Shown piece after piece: positions 6,145-8,082 of a stretch of 8,082 nucleotides of DNA; the first letter of the stretch is position 1; every line of letters starts with the position of its first letter. Made by a program: the position numbers and the translations under genes. Under the pieces are notes generated by a model. That model did no database searches. It was given only the letters and a program-made list of their open reading frames with translations, and had not been told where the DNA came from. Origin of the DNA: a bacterium (GTDB lineage: Bacteria; Bacillota; Clostridia; Oscillospirales; Oscillospiraceae); the NCBI GenBank assembly GCA_004562395.1, contig SFQY01000056.1, positions 1 to 8,082 of the forward strand, in the 5' to 3' direction.

Positions 6145-6201
6145 GAAGAGAGAATGACAGAATCTCCGGGAAATGTTCTGGAAGAAATTTCAAACTGATA
6201 A

Positions 6202-6254
6202 TTCTTAAGAAACAATTGTAAATCTTAATAAATAATTTTGTAATCTTTTGTAAT
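6202..6254 (+). promoter_or_regulatory. AT-rich upstream region with three TGTAA half-sites
   Basis: A strikingly AT-rich block just upstream of the promoter. It contains the palindrome TTCTTAAGAA (6202-6211) and TGTAA starting at 6217, 6239 and 6249. The last two belong to a tandem TTTTGTAAT pair (6236-6244, 6246-6254). The spacings of 22 and 10 bp place all three on about the same helical face, ending 7 bp before the -35. OmpR/PhoB-family regulators such as WalR and PhoP of Firmicutes bind spaced repeats of this general kind, but their usual period is 11 bp, so the assignment is tentative. The A/T richness may also work as an UP element. Confidence 0.5.
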
Positions 6255-6261
6255 TTTCCTC

Positions 6262-6290
6262 TTGACTAAACGGAAGACCTGTGGTATGAT
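6262..6290 (+). promoter_or_regulatory. Strong sigma-A promoter of the surface-protein gene
   Basis: TTGACT at 6262-6267 and TATGAT at 6285-6290 with exactly 17 bp between them, each one mismatch from consensus. Predicted transcription start is near 6297, giving a leader of about 117 nt before the ATG at 6414. Confidence 0.88.
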
Positions 6291-6296
6291 TCAGGC

Positions 6297-6377
6297 ATGA
6301 AAGAGATGCCGGGACGAAAGTGATCCCCCGGGCTTCCCGATGGTTCGGAAGGTCCCTGACGCCGCGGCAAAGATTTC
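6297..6377 (+). other. Foldable 5' leader, possible structured RNA
   Basis: The leader can form nested helices: GAAA (6299-6302) with TTTC (6374-6377), GCC (6308-6310) with GGC (6366-6368), GGGAC (6311-6315) with GTCCC (6352-6356), and an inner hairpin CTTCC (6333-6337) with GGAAG (6347-6351). A CCCGGG lies inside. I compared it from memory with c-di-GMP, c-di-AMP, fluoride, THF and glutamine riboswitch cores and none fit. It may be a regulatory RNA, a stability element for an abundant mRNA, or fortuitous folding of GC-rich sequence. Confidence 0.4.
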
Positions 6378-6399
6378 TTACTTTGTACTTAAATTCATT

Positions 6400-6405
6400 A
6401 GGAGG
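6400..6405 (+). promoter_or_regulatory. Consensus ribosome binding site
   Basis: AGGAGG, 8 nt before ATG 6414. A perfect Shine-Dalgarno at optimal spacing, favouring this start over the in-frame ATG at 6426. Confidence 0.9.
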
Positions 6406-6413
6406 TTAGTAAA

Positions 6414-7883
6414 ATGAAAAACGCGATGAAAAAGCTGCTGAGTCTGGCTCTGGCCGTCCTGCTGCTGGTTTCTGCGGTGCCCTTCCGGGCGTCCGCTACC
6501 GGTAATGATATTACCGTTATCGTGAAGTACAATGATGGCACCCCCAATGCGGAATTCTCCTTCACCCCCAATGATACTGCCAAGGGCAGCACTCTGGAGA
6601 ACATTATCAAGTATCAGGTTATCCGTGAGAACGGCCTGGCTGATGAGGAGAGCGGCTTTGTTCAGGCCAACTGCGATGGCAAGACCTGGACCAGCACCGA
6701 TGGCGTGACCATCCTGCCCGGCAAGACGGTTGCCATCCGGTTCGAGAAGGCCCCCGCTGAGAAGGCACCCGAGGAGCCTGCTGAGCCCGAAAAGCCCGCC
6801 GAGCCCGAAGAACCCGCTGAGCCCGAAAAGCCCGCTGAGCCCGAAGTCAAGCCCATCACCATCATCGTGAAGGTTGACTCCAGCGACAACGAAGTCTGGC
6901 GCGGCACCAAGGAGCCTGCCAACGGCAAGTCCGCGAAGGTTCAGGATCTTCTGAACTACTGCTGGAACAGCAGCTGGGACGATGTTTACACCTTTGACCA
7001 TGCCTGGAGCCACGAGCAGCAGAAGAACGTTGCTCTGAGCGGCAGCATCAACGCTGGCGACACTGTGTACATCATGGTGAAGAAGACCGCTGCTCCCGAG
7101 CCCACTGAGCCCGACGACGAGGATGTGGAAATTATCATCGGCAACGGCGACAAGAAGATTCTGCTGACTCTGGACATGAACTACGAGGGCAGCAAGGACA
7201 AGTACATCCGTGTTACCGATCCCAAGACCAAGATGGGCACCATCATGGAAGCCATCCAGAAGAACAAACTGATCCCCACCCGTAAGAACTACACCTTCGC
7301 CGGTTGGTACTGGGATGACGACTTTGACTACAAGGTCAAGGACAACGAGTATCTGACCAGCGGCAACACCACCGCCGTCCGTATCTATGCCAAGTGGACC
7401 AGAAACAGCTCCTCCAAGGAAGCCTTCCTGAAGATCTACATCAACGGCAAGACCACCAGCCCTGACCGCATCGTCAACGTCAGCAGCTACGGCGACAGCG
7501 ACGGTTCCATCGATATCTACGAGGCCAGAAAGGTTGTCGGCAACTACTACGCCGCCAAGGACAGCTCCGGTCTGAGCTATGACGGACTGTTCACCGATGA
7601 CACCTGGAAGAGAGGCGCCTACAACGACAGCGACGAGGTCAACTCCGTCCCCGTCAACGCCAATGATGACACCTTCATCTACATCATGGTCTACAACGCC
7701 AAGGCTGCCACCTCTTCTTCCTCCTCCAACAACTCCTCCAGCAGCTCCTCCAGCAGCTCCACCGCGGATACCAGCAACCCCAAGACCGGTGATTCCGTCT
7801 ACATGGTTGTGACTGTTATGGGTCTGTCCGCCGCCGCTCTGGCTGCTGCCTATGTTGTCAGCAAGAAGCGCGCGATTCGGTAA
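6414..7883 (+). CDS. Sortase-anchored surface protein with InlB/Flg_new-like repeat
   Basis: Precursor of 489 residues. Residues 1 to about 28 form a Sec signal peptide (basic start, hydrophobic core, cut near ASA-TG). A first beta-rich module (31-111) is followed by a Pro/Glu linker with four PAEPE(K/E/V) hexads (122-145). A second module (147-224) follows, then an acidic linker, then a segment with the Listeria-Bacteroides (Flg_new/InlB B-repeat) pattern YTFAGWYWDDDFDY...RIYAKWT (293-329). A last module (337-428) ends like the second (DTVYIMV / DTFIYIMV). A Ser-rich spacer (433-449) leads to the sorting signal NPKTG (455-459), a hydrophobic helix and the basic tail SKKRAIR. Such proteins are exported and linked to peptidoglycan by sortase; adhesion or wall structure is inference. 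Promoter, Shine-Dalgarno and codon choice (nearly all AAG, GGC/GGT, CCC) suggest very high expression. No sortase is nearby. Confidence 0.87.
   Translation: MKNAMKKLLSLALAVLLLVSAVPFRASATGNDITVIVKYNDGTPNAEFSFTPNDTAKGSTLENIIKYQVIRENGLADEESGFVQANCDGKTWTSTDGVTILPGKTVAIRFEKAPAEKAPEEPAEPEKPAEPEEPAEPEKPAEPEVKPITIIVKVDSSDNEVWRGTKEPANGKSAKVQDLLNYCWNSSWDDVYTFDHAWSHEQQKNVALSGSINAGDTVYIMVKKTAAPEPTEPDDEDVEIIIGNGDKKILLTLDMNYEGSKDKYIRVTDPKTKMGTIMEAIQKNKLIPTRKNYTFAGWYWDDDFDYKVKDNEYLTSGNTTAVRIYAKWTRNSSSKEAFLKIYINGKTTSPDRIVNVSSYGDSDGSIDIYEARKVVGNYYAAKDSSGLSYDGLFTDDTWKRGAYNDSDEVNSVPVNANDDTFIYIMVYNAKAATSSSSSNNSSSSSSSSSTADTSNPKTGDSVYMVVTVMGLSAAALAAAYVVSKKRAIR
6777..6848 (+). repeat. In-frame 18-bp tandem repeat encoding PAEPE(K/E/V)
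   Basis: Four units of 18 bp, each encoding a PAEPE hexad, in the linker between the first two modules of the surface protein. The first Lys-ending and the first Glu-ending unit differ mainly at codons four to six. Copy number may vary between strains by slippage or recombination, changing linker length without a frameshift. Confidence 0.75.
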
Positions 7884-7905
7884 TGGAAAATAACCTTACC
7901 TAATG

Positions 7906-7937
7906 AAAATCCCGGCAGCGAAAGCTGCCGGGATTTT
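7906..7937 (+). terminator. Intrinsic terminator of the surface-protein gene
   Basis: A perfect 14-bp stem (7906-7919 with 7924-7937) closed by a GAAA tetraloop. The 3' side ends in TTTT and continues CTTGTTTTCC. It begins 22 nt after the stop codon. The A-run at its 5' edge allows some function on the minus strand too. Confidence 0.92.
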
Positions 7938-7985
7938 CTTGTTTTCCCCGAAAACCCTGGGGCAGGGAGCGTACTTACGGCGGGA

Positions 7986-7999
7986 TAAATGATCGTTTA
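7986..7999 (-). repeat. 14-bp boundary near-palindrome, copy 6
   Basis: TAAATGATCGTTTA, the exact reverse complement of copies 1 and 2. It opens the repeat element that runs off the window. Confidence 0.8.
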
Positions 8000-8082
8000 G
8001 CTGTGCAGTGGGCAATACCTTCCCCCGGGGGGAAGGTGCCCCAGTGCGCACACTGGGGCGGATGAGGAACGGCGACATCTTA
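7986..8082. repeat. Left end of an intergenic hairpin element, cut by the window
   Basis: After the 14-mer come a perfect 21-nt palindrome (8017-8037: ACCTTCCCCC, central G, GGGGGAAGGT) and then a 9-bp stem-loop (GCCCCAGTG 8038-8046, loop CGCA, CACTGGGGC 8051-8059), followed by GGATGAGG. No gene is visible. The order 14-mer then C/G palindrome mirrors 1-92. I recall very similar CTTCCCCCGGGGGGAAG repeats between genes of Faecalibacterium-like bacteria; that is memory, not a search result. Confidence 0.7.

Noticed and set aside
5768..6157. 129-residue open frame across the divergent intergenic region
   Set aside because: It translates element B; the same peptide pieces appear wherever the repeat lies, and there is no ribosome binding site.
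6297..6377. Known riboswitch class in the surface-protein leader
   Set aside because: No match from memory to the conserved cores of c-di-GMP-I/II, c-di-AMP, fluoride, THF or glutamine classes; kept only as an unnamed structured leader.

Overview
The window looks like a GC-rich, low-repeat-tolerance-free stretch of a gut-type Clostridia chromosome, most likely Oscillospiraceae/Ruminococcaceae. The grounds are AGGAGG-type ribosome binding sites, a textbook sigma-A promoter, a cell-wall anchored protein with an NPKTG sorting signal, a clostridial MBOAT + DHHW-type acetylation pair, and intergenic hairpin repeats of a style I recall from Faecalibacterium-like genomes. The species assignment is inference; no marker gene is present.

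Layout. 1-273: repeat-derived DNA (a C/G-rich palindrome and two copies of a 14-bp near-palindrome), then the leader of the first gene. 274-2760 (+): a two-gene unit, an MBOAT O-acyltransferase followed 15 bp later by a secreted SGNH/AlgX-like DHHW protein. Together they probably move acetyl groups across the membrane onto an exported glycan. 2758-2999: a ~190-bp composite hairpin element and a strong bidirectional terminator between convergent genes. 3035-5675 (-): nagA (GlcNAc-6-phosphate deacetylase) followed by a MATE-family efflux transporter, possibly one transcript. 5676-6413: a 738-bp divergent intergenic region with a second, inverted copy of the composite element, an AT-rich block with spaced TGTAA half-sites, a near-consensus promoter and a foldable leader. 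6414-7883 (+): a highly codon-biased, probably abundant, sortase-anchored surface protein, ended by a perfect 14-bp-stem terminator. 7986-8082: the start of another repeat element, running out of the window.

The genes fit a cell-envelope theme: glycan acetylation, amino-sugar recycling and a surface protein. No shared regulation is visible.

The most distinctive content is the repeat system. Six copies of an imperfect palindrome (TAAACGATCATTTA and variants) sit at or near the edges of hairpin-rich intergenic elements. The two composite elements share identical or nearly identical arms and equal 54-nt centres. One base pair of the central hairpin is swapped (G-C versus C-G) between copies, which suggests that the folded structure itself is maintained. 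I see no transposase, CRISPR array, tRNA or rRNA here.
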